DNA of 64,000 nt from Nipponacmea schrenckii. Its lineage: Eukaryota; Mollusca; Gastropoda; Lottiidae. Made by a program: the position numbers and the translations under genes. Of the stretch, positions 13,283 through 25,913 are shown piece after piece. The notes beneath the pieces are model-generated. The model was not told the DNA's origin and made no database searches. It worked only from the letters and a program-made list of their open reading frames with translations. Position 1 is the stretch's first letter, and every line of letters begins with the position of its first letter. The stretch covers positions 1,426,001-1,490,000 of the forward strand of contig JAUJPP010000006.1 of NCBI GenBank assembly GCA_030562195.1, in the 5' to 3' direction.

Positions 13283-14128
13283 ATACTCTATTAAATATTT
13301 GGTTTAAGTCCTATTCACACTACAGTAGATTATAGCGATATGTTTTAGAGTGGTTCTAATATTAATATTTCTAGACACGTCTATAATACTCTATTAAAGA
13401 TTTAGTTTAAGTCCTATTCACACTACAGTAGATTATAGCGATATGTTTTAGAGTGGTTCTAATATTAATATTTCTAGACACGTCTATAATACTCTATTAA
13501 AGATTTAGTTTAAGTCCTATTCACACTACAGTAGATTATAGCGATATGTTTTAGAGTGGTTCTAATATTAATATTTCTAGACACGTCTTTAATACTCTAT
13601 TAAAGATTTAGTTTAAGTCCTATTCACATTACAGTAGATTATAGCGATATGTTTTAGAGTGGTTCTAATATTAATATTTCCAGACACTTCTATAATACTC
13701 TATTAAATATTTAGTTTAAGTCCTATTCACACTACAGTAGATTATAGCGATATGTTTTAGAGTGGTTCTAATATTAATATTTCCAGACACTTCTATAATA
13801 CTCTATTAAAGATTTAGTTTAAGTCCTATTCACACTACAGTAGATTATAGCGATATGTTTTAGAGTGGTTCTAATATTAATATTTCCAGACACTTCTATA
13901 ATACTCTATTAATATTTAGTTTAAGTCCTATTCACACTACAGTAGATTATAGCGATATGATTTTAGAGTGGTTCTAATATTAATATTTCCAGACACTTCT
14001 ATAATACTCTATTAAATATTTAGTTTAAGTCCTATTCACACTACAGTAGATTATAGCGATATGTTTTAGTATGGTTCTAATATTAATATTTCTAGACACT
14101 TCTATAAATCTCTATTAAAGATTTAGTT
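13283..14128. repeat. 103-bp minisatellite, about 8 copies
   Basis: Unit contains AGTTTAAGTCCTATTCACAC, TACAGTAGATTATAGCGATA and TGGTTCTAATATTAATATTT. Copies are highly similar apart from single changes (CACGTC or CACTTC, AAAGAT or AAATAT). Intergenic, between the prominin and zinc-finger genes. Confidence 0.93.
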
Positions 14129-14324
14129 TATCAACGAAATATCAAGCTTTTACTTAGGGTGAGGTCGGAGCGGTTCTGATATAAATACGAATTTAAATAA
14201 TTACGAATGCATGGGCCGAGGACATAAGGTATATAGTAATAGAATTAAAATGAGTTGGCGAGCGTTATATATCTTGTAGAGAATCAAAGTTACCTAATCA
14301 CATTGCTCCGAAAAGACTAGGGTT

Positions 14325-14412
14325 AAAAGTTCAGGGTTCAAAGACAAGGTTTCAAAGATCAGGGTTCAAAGATCAGGGTTCAAAGATCAGGGTTCAAAGA
14401 CTAGGTTTCAAA
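14325..14412. repeat. 14-bp tandem repeat
   Basis: About six copies of AGGGTTCAAAGATC, with variants at both ends. Confidence 0.8.
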
Positions 14413-14509
14413 GTCTTAAAAACACAGTGCCATATTTTCAATGAATAGAACCAGAGCTTGCTAAACTACTGTCAAACTCTTTATTCAAGACTGACGCCCT
14501 CTTCACACT

Positions 14510-15535
14510 GCAGTGTGGAGTGGGTTTAGTTTAATACAGGTTAATAAGACCATGTTAAAACAAAGTGTAGTGGGTTTAGTTTAATACAGGTTAATAAGAC
14601 CATGTTAAATCGAAGTGTAGTGGGTTTAGTTAAATACAGTTTAATAAGACCATGGTAAAACAAAGTGTAGTGGGTTTAGTTTAATACAGGTTAATAAGAC
14701 CATGTTAAATCGAAGTGTAGTGGGTTTAGTTTAATACAGGTTAATAAGACCATGTTAAAACGAAGTGTAGTGGGTTTAGTTTAATACAGGTTAATAAGAC
14801 CATGTTAAAACAAAGTGTAGTGGGTTTAGTTTAATACAGTTTAATAAGACCATGTTAAAACAAAGTGTAGTGGGTTTAGTTTAATACAGTTTAATAAGAC
14901 CATGTTAAAACAAAGTGTAGTGGGTTTAGTTAAATACGGGTTAATAAAAACATGTTAAACAAGTGTAGTGGGTTTAGTTAAATACAGGTTAATAAGAACA
15001 TTTTAAAAACAAAGTGTAGTGGGTTTAGTTAAATACAGGTTAATAAGACCATGTTAAACAAGTGTAGTGGGTTTATTTTAATACAGTTAATAAGACCATT
15101 TTAAAAACAAAGTGTAGTGGGTTTAGTTTAATACGGGTTAATAAGACCATGTTAAAACAAAGTGTAGTGGGTTTAGTTAAATACAGGTTAATAAGACCAT
15201 GTTAAAACAAAGTGTAGTGGGTTTAGTTAAATACAGGTTAATAAGACCATGTTAAACAAGTGTAGTGGGTTTATTTTAATACAGTTAATAAGACCATTTT
15301 AAAAACAAAGTGTAGTGGGTTTAGTTTAATACGGGTTAATAAGACCATGTTAAAACAAAGTGTAGTGGGTTTAGTTTAATACAGGTTAATAAGACCATGT
15401 TAAAACAAAGTGTAGTGGGTTTAGTTTAATACAGGTTAATAAGACCATTTTAAAAACAAAGTGTAGTGGTCTTAGTTTAATACAGGTTAATAAGACCATG
15501 TTAAAACAAAGTGTAGTGGGTTTAGTTTAATACGT
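14510..15535. repeat. 50-bp minisatellite, about 20 copies
   Basis: Unit contains GTGTAGTGGGTTTAGTTTAA, TACAGGTTAATAAGACCATG and TTAAAACAAA. A higher-order block of several variant units (about 15,000-15,300) is itself repeated, which indicates recent multi-unit duplication. Confidence 0.93.
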
Positions 15536-15754
15536 GTTCATGTCCAAACCCGTTTTAATCTATGGTAGAATATGGTATGGTACAATACTCTGTATCACAA
15601 TGTTATTATTATAACATCTAATGGCTCAGTGGCGTCAGAAGGCGTTTCGTTTTAATGGAATTGCGAGAACCATAGACGTCTGATTGACAATAGATAGAAT
15701 TTTAAAAATTGATTATATCTCAGGCATAGGTTAAAATAATACCTAAAGTTTTTC

Positions 15755-15855
15755 AACCCAGATTCTCCTTGTCAGTGATCAAGGTCGAATGGAAAAGGGG
15801 TCTTGGTGTTCACATAAACCATGGCCCTGTATGGTACAGGCTGTGCATGTTGAAG
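15755..15855 (+). mobile_element. SINE body fragment
   Basis: Degenerate match to the central part of the SINE (CTTGTCAGTGAT, then ACCATGGCCCTGTATGGTAC in place of the usual GAGGCCCCGTGTGCTACAGG). Head and tail are missing. Confidence 0.45.
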
Positions 15856-16388
15856 ATCCATCAACAGTTGGAAGTTAAAACACAGATTCATATAAATAAA
15901 TTAGTTAAGAAAACTTTTTGATTCCCATTAAGCAGATAATGTGGCCAGCTGGTCAATAATGTTTGGTATTTAGTAATTTGGGGAGTCTGTAATGCTTTGA
16001 TGTTAATACCTAAAAACAACAAGAGCACGGCGTGTTATAACATACCGGTATATTACAATCTATCACAATATTGGAGAACTCGTGTTGAATCAAATCGGTA
16101 GCAGTGGGTGTAGGGCTTTAGTTTTAACCCTTTCTTCTTGTCGAATATCCGTCTCGTGAATTCGATTTTACAGTCAATAATATCCGAGCCGGATTTCGCC
16201 GAGTATATATCGAATATAAACACTTAAAAATATGCGTTGTTATTTACGATATAGGCCTATCCTAATATATTAACGATATATAGCTGTACAGTTTACTACA
16301 CAATCTAACAATACCTGAATAACTGTTCAAAGAAAACCCCATATTTTGTTTTATACCGTCGTATTTGTTGATATCACTATTCTTAAAA

Positions 16389-16693
16389 ATGGAGTTTTAC
16401 GTCCTTTTCACGTAATGGGGTAATGAAGACGGGCAACGAGGGCAATTTTGTCAGGGCAGAGGCATTACCCTAGTCTTTTTGCAATTTCCAACTGTCGAGG
16501 GATGTACAGTCTGTAGCCTCGGTTTATTGACCCATCAGAGCTAAGAGAAACTTTGTCCTTGTCCCTTGGACCTGTATCACTGACAAGGGGAGAGGGTTGG
16601 AAAAATTCATCTCGACCTTTGTCGGGGTTAAACCCTGAACCTTCAGGTAAGTAAGCAAAGCGTCTATCTTTCTGAATCACTGCGGTTTCCATC
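16389..16693 (-). mobile_element. tRNA-derived SINE, near full length, reverse
   Basis: From left to right on the plus strand: tail ATGGAGTTTTACGTCC, body CCTCGGTTTATTGACCCATC and TCACTGACAAGGGGAGAGGG, then the reverse of the tRNA-like head (B box within GGGGTTAAACCCTGAACCTT). The short minus-strand open frame across it is an artefact. Confidence 0.75.
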
Positions 16694-18295
16694 AGCGGAT
16701 AGCTGGATCAAACAGTGACCCATGGACGATGGGATGGTGCCCCCGGCAAATTATGTTTCAACATATTGCTATCCTGTGTTCTACCACCTCGATAAGACCC
16801 CCGTCATTGAGTGTGAACCATAAATTATGTGCATTTGGTTTTTAGTTTTGTATTTTTTCTGGGGGTGCGGGTCCGTGGACATGGTTCAATAGATCCTAAT
16901 GGTAGTAGTAGTACCGCTGCCGACAATTCTTATTCACAATTGTTCAAAAACATAAATGACAGTCATTGACGTTTACGTTCTACTGGATTGCACACTGCAT
17001 GGTCTTCTTCGTCTATATTTACAGCTAACTCCACATCAAACATCATTGGACTTTAAAGTGATACTTCTTGTTAGAATTAGACATTAAATTTAAAGGGGCA
17101 CAATCTTGATTTTTAGTGGTCGTTTTGGGCCTTTGTTACATTTAAACAGTCCTCAGAAATACTCAAGCTCTAAGAAAATCGCAAAATACCTTGAAATATA
17201 CCTCAAAAATTTCACTTTTTATTTTTTTCCGTGCTGTACGCGGCTGGTCTTCAGTCAGTCTGAAAATTGTGTGTCCTGTTGACAAAATCTACAATTGTTA
17301 TTACATGTACTTTCTTTTTGTTTTATCAGTGTGGGCCTGCGCAGTAGTCTATTTATAACTCTTTGATTTTCCAATATGGTGGGACGTTCATAATATCTTA
17401 AGACATTATGATTTTCAAACACGGATAAATATGTATACCCATGGATTTGAAGGCTCAAATTTCAAAGGTAAGCTCTGTAGACTATTTCTGATCTTTAAAG
17501 GGGCACCGGCTGGATTTGTTTCGGACGATCAAGAAGGTCAATATGTGTATATATTCATCAATGAACTTACCTGGTGTTATAAAGTAACAGAACCCCTGTA
17601 AAATCTGGAAAAGTTATGGGTTAATATTGAAAGTAAATGTTCAATAATCAATTACATTTTTTATAGATAAAATTTGATTTTTTTAGATTTATCAGATTAT
17701 ATAAAGATTCTGTTATATTATTTATAACAGCAGGTATATCTACTGATGAATATATACTCTTATTGAACATGTTTATAATTTTATGTTCATTCTAATACCC
17801 AGTATTACTTGAAGATAAGAAAAGAGTAAAGAATGAAGAGAGTATAACTCGTTAAAGAATAACAAAGTATATTTTATTAAGTTAATATTTTAACAACAAA
17901 AATATAACTAACTTCTAGCAAACCTTGACCTGGTATAATAAATTAAAACCAAACTTTCCTTCTGTTTTAACATTAGTTAAAGAGATCAAATTGACCTCTT
18001 TACCTAACCGTTTTAACCAATCAAATATTTTTGCCCTTTTTTCCCACGGGAAACAGAAGTTCAAGAACCCATTCGGTAGATCCTGATTAAAGTAAATACA
18101 ATGAATGGAGTTTTACTTCCTTCTCTTCTACACCTAATGGTCTAAAGAAGACGGTGATCCTAATTATATGGCCAAATTTAATCTATATAACTGAAGGAAA
18201 GATTGGTGTAATTTTAATTAGACTGGACAAAAGGTGGTCAGACAACCCCGGTCTAAATAATAGCCCTGTCCTTCACATCTACTTTCTTTTGGTCA
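16694..18295. other. intergenic, 3' of the zinc-finger gene; dispersed repeat pieces
   Basis: No gene seen. Two starts of a TTAAAGGGGCA-type repeat occur at about 17,090 and 17,497. The second continues with AACTTACCTGGTGT, as in the MITE at 38,146-38,624. A stretch of about 95 bp near 17,670-17,765 resembles 8,155-8,262 (shared CAGGTCTATCTACTGATGAA type). A SINE tail lies at 18,100-18,155. A minus-strand AATAAA (17,873-17,878) is a candidate poly(A) signal for the zinc-finger gene. Confidence 0.5.
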
Positions 18296-21200
18296 TCAAG
18301 ATGGCATCTGATCATCTGATAGATTCTGTAAAACATAGTTTAAATGTTCGCTGATTATCATATTTAAATCTCGAGAAATTGTCATTAGAACACGATAATT
18401 CTCTTTATCAGCCACGACACCAGTAGGCGTGGCCATTACATCTGATAATGTTTTATGAACCTGTGACATCTTCTGGAACAACGATACATCTAGCGGCATT
18501 GGAACCATTTTACAGAGCTCGGTGAAATTAGACAACCAGTTATAGTATTCTTGACTGCCAAAATCTGGATTCGATACGTAATCTCTCGCTGTTTCGGGAT
18601 CGGGCAATGGTGTTTCTGGTTTGCTGGGTTCCTCGTTGTCTTGGTAACGAACCTCAAATACCTGCTGTTCATTAGAATGCTCAGATAAGCCTGAAAATAC
18701 AAAATTAACTAGATTTAAGAATGAAGAAACTGATTATTTCATTGATAACTTATGTTCACTAGGATCCTTTCTACCAGCTGGTCCTTGGTCAAACCTCTTG
18801 GCATTGATTTACAAAGATAACAAATTAGGTTCACAAGGATCCTTTCTACCAGCTGGTCCTTGGTCAAACCTCTTGGCATTGATTTACAAAGATAACAAAT
18901 TAGGTTCATAGTTAATGATTGTTTCTACCAGCTGGTCCTTGGTCAAACCTCTTGACATTGATTTTACAAAGATAACAAATTAGGTTCATAGTTAATGATT
19001 GTTTCTACCAAGCTGGTCCTTGGTCAAACCTCTTGGCATTGATTTTACAAAGATAACAAATTAGGTTCATAGTTAATGATTGTTTCTACCAACTGGTCCT
19101 TGGTCAAACCTCTTGGCATTGATTTTACAAAGATAAAATTAAATACAACTTCAGCTCAGCGAGCAAGTGATATGGAGAAAGTACAAAACTTGACAAACCT
19201 TGAATAATTTGATAAGTTTCATAATTTCCACCATTCTCTGGGTCGGTTATAGCCAGGACAGTTTTCTCTGTGTCTTGTCGCCCTGGTACCTCATGTAGAG
19301 GAATCTCCAGTTGATTGGTCGAATTCTCTACCACTTGTGATAACTGGATCAGATCATTGTCTGTTACCGAGGCAACGTTCACTTCCTCTATGTAAACAGT
19401 CTCGTTTGATTGATTTTTGGTTCTAACAGGGGGGGCAATCTCAACTTGCTGAACAACAATGTTACTATTAAGATTTTTAATCAGACTAACTATTTTCCGT
19501 TGACTTTCTGATGAGTCTATATTCAATGTGGGTGCTTCTTGATCTTTAATATGAACTAGGGCATCGATTGGTTCCTTTTTGACCAAATCATGTTCGTCAT
19601 CTTGGTTAGCGTGTCTACGAGTTATATGAACTTTTAACTGTCCCGTTCGTTTAAACCCCTCCCCACATTTGTAACACATATACGGTCTAGCTTGGCTATG
19701 CTCACGCACGTGTCGTTTACAACTTGATCGATCGCTAAAACTAAGATTACATTGGGTGCATTTATACGGCTTCAATCCTGAAATATATTTATATTACATT
19801 CATTTCAAATACCAAAAACATTCAGTGAGATTTGTGTGAAATGTTTAAATTTGTAATTTCAAGCAAAATATTTACTAAACTTATCTGCATCTGTAATAGG
19901 CCTTGCATTGAAAATATTCAAACTGAGCTACATATATATGATTTGTGTCAAGATGTTTAAAATATTCCAGATAAAGTCTATAAGATTTATATCAATACCT
20001 GTATGGATTATTTTGTGACGTGTTAGATCAGATTTGTGGGCGAAAGCTTTTTTACAAGTGTCGCAGGAAAATGGTTTTAAACCTGAAATAGTGAAATAAC
20101 AACTTAAAATCTAAAGCTCAATTCACAAAACTTGGAAAGTCAATATATAAACTAAACCCATTAGTATATTGAGCAGGTCAAGTACGTATAATGTAGTACA
20201 GATTAGTACAGCAGATGACCAGGGCTGTTGAAGTATTTTCTTCCCAATCTGACATTTTATAAACAATGTTTTGTTAGTGATGCTACACTAAGTACTATTC
20301 AACTAGTATCCAAATGTAAATTGTACTTCAATGCCTTGAATGTTTAGTTATATTTATATTTGAACTTATTGTCATATATCACATCACAATAATAAAACAA
20401 TCTGAGCATCAAACATCTAATTTAAAATCTTTATTCCAAGTCACAAATGCTGATTTTAAGATAAATTCCACCGATTGATTATTTTTGGTTGACATTGAGA
20501 AAAGCGAAGTGTGTTGAATGAAGCCAGTATTGAGAAAAACAGGTGGTTTTTGAGCAGATAAAATAGATAGGAAGCTGAAATATAGGTTGATCATCTAATA
20601 AGTCACATCTCACAGCACTGGTTCTGGCAATCACTGATACTGATATCTGATGCTCAGAATTTACCAGAAGTGTGGAATGGTATGATATCTGGAGTAGCAA
20701 CATAGACACTGACCTGAATGAATTCTGTTATGAGAACGTAAATACGCCATCTGACTAAAACTCTTCCCACAAACATCACAAATATAGGGTGTGTCTAACG
20801 TATGAGTGACTTGATGACGTTTCAAACAGCTGATCTGTCGAAAACTCCTCCCACATTCGTCACATTTATAATTTTTAGTATTATCATGTATAGCTTTATG
20901 TTCTGTTAGACTTACTTTACTGGAAAATTTCTTATTACAAGTATCACATGTGAACGGTTTCTCACCTGTTAAATAGAAAGGATAATTAGAAATATCAAAT
21001 GATGTTTAATTAAATAATCATAATGAATCAGGGCTTATTACTTTTTTATCATTTACCATTTTACTCTAGTCATTATAACATTAAACGCCCCTTGTCCCTG
21101 AAATGTTGAGTTTATAAACATCAGAAATAGTAGATCCATATATCTAAAGCTTCTTTGTCTAAAACCCTTTGGTTAGGATCTAATAGCGATATTCATTTCA

Positions 21201-24200
21201 CCCCGAATGTAAATTGAGCTGTAGGTCGACAATCCTCATCTTCAATAAATGGCAGAAAACGGAAAGAAACAAAAAACGTTACCAGTATGTGTAAATTTAT
21301 GTCTACGTAAAGTTTCGTTACTTCGGAATTTTTTTTCACAATTTCCAAAATCACAAGGAAATGGTCTTTCATCTGTGTGTAGTCTTTGATGAACTTTTAA
21401 ATTTCCTGAAAAATAAATTCTACAGAATTAATAACGAAGTACTGAATGTTATTTCAATAGATAATAGTGGTGGTTCTGATTGTTCAGGTTTCATGACATT
21501 CAGACAGTCAGTTTACTACCTCAAGAAAATCAGTTGGAACAAAATTCAGCTTGAATCCGGTATGCCATAAATAATTAAAAATATGTAGAAAAATTAAAAA
21601 TTGCAGGGAAAAAACAGACGAGTAAATTTGAACAAAACAAGGAAATAATCAAGCAAAACAATGACTTAGTGTTTAACAGAACTGTTACCTTTCTGTAAAA
21701 AGACTCGGTTACATTGATCACAAGCGTAAGCGACTGTTTTATTACCATTGATCTTTATCACGACTGGACCAGCCTTCGAGACATGAGTAGGTTCATCTGC
21801 TTTACTTGTAACATCAGATGTTGATGGTACTTCTGAAATAAAATAAATAGAGGTTTATATCCTACTCTTCTGCACTTAATGGCTAATGAAGACATGCAAC
21901 ACCATTCAGTGTGCAATGAGGGAATTATACTTGATCACAGCAAATTGGATTTATGTCAGATTATAACTGTAGTCAAGGGCAATAACCTTAAAATGGTTAT
22001 AAAAATTTACGTCATTATCAAACTTGTCTAAGATCTCAATAATATAAATGTTCACACTAGATCTCATTCAATTCAGATGAGAACTCTATCGTTCACAAGT
22101 CAATTGTGATCGGACGGACCGACGGACAGGTATGACGACATTATACGACAACATTATATTCTGGACATTTAAAAATTGGTTTCAAAGGTTTAATGAAGAG
22201 CTTTATATTTACCTATAACAGTTGGAATTATTTCTTTCTTTGGTCTTCCTAAAAACAGAATACAATTACATACAATTCATACCTTGCTATTTTCTGTGTT
22301 GGAACTGATATTGGACATGTTTTATTAATAACGTAATATTCACCAGGATTCAGTTGTTATGAGGACTTCTCAGGCAATACCACAGCCAGTACTTTCTAGA
22401 TTCAGTTAATATCATTTTGTCAATATGTTTACCTGGATAGGGAAATTAGATATATTATTGTTTTACCTTTTTTTTTACGTTTGACTTTAACAAATTTATA
22501 GTTGTAGTCAGGTACTTGAATCTGAATCGGACTTTTCCTTGTCAACATTCTCTGGGTTCCGATAGTCTCTGGAATAAAAATATCATGATTATTATTAGCC
22601 TTCGACTTAAACTGGAAGTGTTTCCGGCAGTCGATTAATTATTGTCAATAAATTCATTGTTAATTGTACCACAAATAACAAAAACTCTGAGTTCTGATTG
22701 GTCGAAATACATGGGGTTTAATAGCAATTTGACATCATGTCTTTGCAATTGGCGTATTAATTTCAGCGAACTAGTTACAAATCTTGTTAATGTTAATGAT
22801 AAAAAGGATGTCTTCTTTTTCATTCGATAGCGCACGTGCAGTTTGTTGTTATGTGCGTCATACTGCACCTAACGTCATAAAAACTGAATAGCCCATGTCT
22901 AAATTATCCATAAAAAAGAGTCCGGGAACAAAATCATCACAATTTGTGGTACAATTCCGATAAACGACTTTCTGTTTTAGATTTAGAGGGGGTTTATTCG
23001 ATATTTAACCATGCTTGAATATACCATTAGAGACCCTCGAGGGTCTCTAAAGGTATATTCAAGCATGGTTAAATATCGAATAAACCCCCTCTAAATCTAA
23101 AACAGAAAGTGTTTATCTTCTAATTAACCACCTCTTACCGGTAATCTCTTAATTAACTAAATTAATTGACCGATAGTGTAAGGAGTCTTATTAACTAAAC
23201 ATGATTGTTAAGTTTTTAATTTTAGATTTTTTTTATTTAACCTTACTGACCTATAGTTGATATCTGACGGAGCCTATGTTCAACTGGACAAAATAAAAGA
23301 GCAAACAGACATTTCTGGCATTTGTGGCCAAATTAACAGCTCTTAGGTTAATAATTACCGGAATTTGAATGGAATGATCCGTTTTCTGCTGGGAACTCTA
23401 CCAGACCTTCTCTCAATATCATAATCATTAGCTTGTATCCCGACTTCAAACACCATGTGACATGTCTTCGGTTCTTCTTTATCATTATTATCTTCTACTC
23501 CTTTTACAACTTCATCTGGTTTCTCTACCTACAATTCAATACCATCTGATATTATAACATAGAATATACACGTATTTGCAACTGGTCATTTTGACAGGAC
23601 AGTCAGTCATGACCGGTATAGAAGGCCAAATCAACAGCCCTGGCCTAGATACATCTAATATGATTGTAAGTATTAGAAATAGTTTGCCAATCAAAGTAAT
23701 ACATAACTGCCACCATCTTTGTTTTAAACAGAATTTTCACCCTTTTTAAATATGACATCTTATATGTCTGTTTGACCGATCAATGCCAAGAGGCAGAAAG
23801 TTAAAGTTCCAATTAACTAGTTGAATAGTAGTGTAGTATAGTCTTGAAATATAATCAACAAAACATTCCTTGAAATATGACTGATTAAGGAAAATATAAA
23901 TCAATAGTCGTGGGTAGAAAGGAAAGTTGTTAATCCTCTGTTTGATATAAATTTGAAGAATTTAGAAGTGAGGAGCATGTATGTAACTGAAGATAATAAT
24001 TATGGGATATTTACACACTTCTTTAATACATGTGTACCGTACATAATGTTTCAACACAAGTTACACACTGCTTAAATAACAAACTACATAGGCCTAACAT
24101 TTTAACACAAGTTACATGTGAAATCATTTCATTTCAGCATTTGATGACACTTGTAACTTGTGTTGAAATATTATGTTCTTTGTTATTAAATTAGTGTGTA

Positions 24201-25913
24201 TTTATCCCATAATTATTATCCTCTGTGTAAAATAATTGTTAATATTGTAGAAAATTGATCAACACATCCAACCAACCTGTTGGTCGTTCCATTCTAGAAT
24301 AGTTTTAACAAAATCTGCCTCTGCCGACTTGATAGTTTCCTGTAAAAAACAAATATTCTCAATTAATTATCAAACCTGATTTAATGTAGGACTAAAGATT
24401 TAGTTAATGATCATTATGAGATGAGCAGGTCTATTTTTTTTCATCCTTTTTTCGCCAAATGTCTTGTTTTGTGAGCTATATCTACATTAATATACTAAGC
24501 TACAGGTCTAAATCATAATCTTCATAAGATGTGTTGATCGATCCAATCAAATTTATGTTCAATTACGTGACATTTGATTGGCTGCAATTTTAAGGCAACA
24601 AGGAGTGGTTTATTCCGTCCAGAAACGTTTTAACAATCTACATTTTTCACCTGATTATGACAATGTAAATTGTTGAAATGTTGTGTGTAATAAAACACAG
24701 GAGTAGTATACCATAAAATTTTGTTCATTATTTCATGTGATCTCTAGCTGTAAATAATATAATAAACCTCAAGGAAGAACAACATTTCAATGAAACCAAT
24801 TTAGGTTGCACAATATCAAGTTATTTGTAAGCTTGGTTGTCTGCCTCTTAGAGGTAACCTGTCGACCTACATAGCTGTCTACTCAGTCGAGTCCAGGCGA
24901 TAGTTAGCTGGATTATCTTCAGATTCTGTCAAGTAGGTTCTCCCTGAAGGCCTTAACTATCTGATTCCAATAGTAAGCAATGCTGCAATGGGGTCAAGCC
25001 TCTACCCATTCACTCTTCACTCCACTGTCGCTGAGTCATATGTTACAGTACCTTGTCAGGCTGCTGGGCCGTCGCTTCAGGTAACTTTGAGGGTATCAGA
25101 TTTACATTTAGAGCTAAAACATCTTGGTTTTCAGGGAACCCTTCAACTGTCTTCTCATCCTCACTTGTCTTTTCACCTGACTCTAAAAACACATGGAACT
25201 ATTTATTACATTATTACACATTAGTACTCAAAAATCATGGTTCTCTTCCTTTCTGCCCGATGGCAATGCTCATAGCACACACCACAAATAGTGATGTTAC
25301 TAGCTGGAAACCACTGCAAAAATTTGCAAAAGGAGGAAACCACTGAACCCCATTCCCAGTAAGAATAAAGCCATCTTATCTCTAACTGCAAACAGCACAA
25401 TCAAACTCTACTGAAAGTGAACGAAAATGCAATGTAACTAAACGTCTGTAACTACACAACTTATATAAGGAATATCCCTTTTCGTTTAGTTTTAATAATT
25501 GACATGGAGTCGAACGGTCCTCATGTCATTTCACCTCACCACACAGTCGGTCTGATATGGATAGCTAAGACTTAAAGCCTTTTGGCCTTTGAGGTGCGTA
25601 GCCATTTCAATCAAAAGATTTCTTAAGACCCTCTGTCTACAATGAGTACAGAATAGATTGTTATTATTATTAAATTAAAGGTTCCACACATCATTAGAAA
25701 TTCGACACACATCTAAAAAAGGGGCCTCCCAATTCAATAACAATGCGTAATCAAAAAATCTTTCGACCCCAGAGGTTTCGAATGCCATTAGACAGTCTAT
25801 TGATTTCTTTTTTTAATAAAAGGTAGAACAGTTCAATCAAAACTAAAATGGATTAATAAGAAATGCCATTTTCAACGTGTAAAGCAGTTACCAATTACTT
25901 CAGCGGCATCCAT
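18296..25913 (-). CDS. C2H2 zinc-finger protein, eight fingers, AT-hook-like motif
   Basis: Probably a nuclear DNA-binding transcription factor. Exons, all GT-AG and phase-consistent: 25892-25913, 25052-25182, 24277-24339, 23359-23528, 23251-23273, 22467-22568, 22213-22248, 21689-21832, 21283-21405, 20714-20965, 19999-20082, 19199-19777, 18296-18690. They total 2,124 nt, or 707 codons plus stop. The start [18 protein letters not shown] precedes an acidic N-terminal region, then a basic KRKKKGRPKK (AT-hook-like, built across an exon junction). Eight fingers follow, for example [10 protein letters not shown]...[11 protein letters not shown]...H and [10 protein letters not shown]...H. Several linkers, of the TGEKPF type, are split by introns. 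The C-terminal 300 residues lack known motifs. No BTB, KRAB or SCAN domain was seen, so a specific orthologue is not named. The 23-nt exon is inferred from phase and splice sites. Confidence 0.88.
18757..19137. repeat. about 75-bp tandem repeat in last intron of zinc-finger gene
   Basis: Five copies with CTACCAGCTGGTCCTTGG, TCAAACCTCTTGGCATTGAT and TTACAAAGATAACAAATTAG. A related single unit lies at 205-250. Confidence 0.9.
21853..22165. mobile_element. SINE fragment followed by CAAGGGCAATAAC dispersed repeat (intron)
   Basis: 21,853-21,925 is a reverse SINE tail (CTACTCTTCTGCACTTAATG). 21,965-22,165 contains AGTCAAGGGCAATAACC, CTCATTCAATTCAGATGAGA and CGGACGGACCGACGGAC. The same family is tandemly duplicated at about 51,975-52,435. 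Confidence 0.6.
22663..22955. mobile_element. MITE with terminal inverted repeats, copy 2
   Basis: The left 180 bp is nearly identical to the copy at 6,094-6,354. The right half differs but ends in the same ATTTGTGGTACAAT terminus. Length is 293 bp. It lies in the zinc-finger gene intron between the 23-nt exon and exon 22,467-22,568. Confidence 0.85.
22961..23115. repeat. near-perfect 155-bp palindrome
   Basis: The arms begin TAAAC and end GTTTA. They run through CTTTCTGTTTTAGATTTAGA, GGGGGTTTATTCGATATTTA and ACCATGCTTGAATATACC to the centre GAGACCCTCGAGGGTCTC. Only about three arm positions mismatch. It begins six bases after the MITE copy 2 end. Confidence 0.95.
23987..24226. mobile_element. 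short fold-back element related to 1,655-2,035
   Basis: Bounded by TAATAATTATGGGATA and its complement TATCCCATAATTATTA. Inside lie opposed copies of the ACTTGTGTTGAAA / TTTAATACATGTG unit found as an array at 1.66-2.0 kb. It is intronic in the zinc-finger gene. Confidence 0.8.
24620..24715. mobile_element. fold-back with single unit of the 69-bp family
   Basis: An inverted pair of the unit's end (AACGTTTTAACAATCTACAT and ATGTAAATTGTTGAAATGTT) is followed by ACACAGGAGTAGTATACCAT, the body of the 69-bp family that forms arrays at 10.2-10.6 and 62.8-64.0 kb. Confidence 0.7.

Noticed and set aside
22635..22868. 77- and 62-codon frames
   Set aside because: They lie inside MITE copy 2, and the equivalent frames are not conserved in copy 1.
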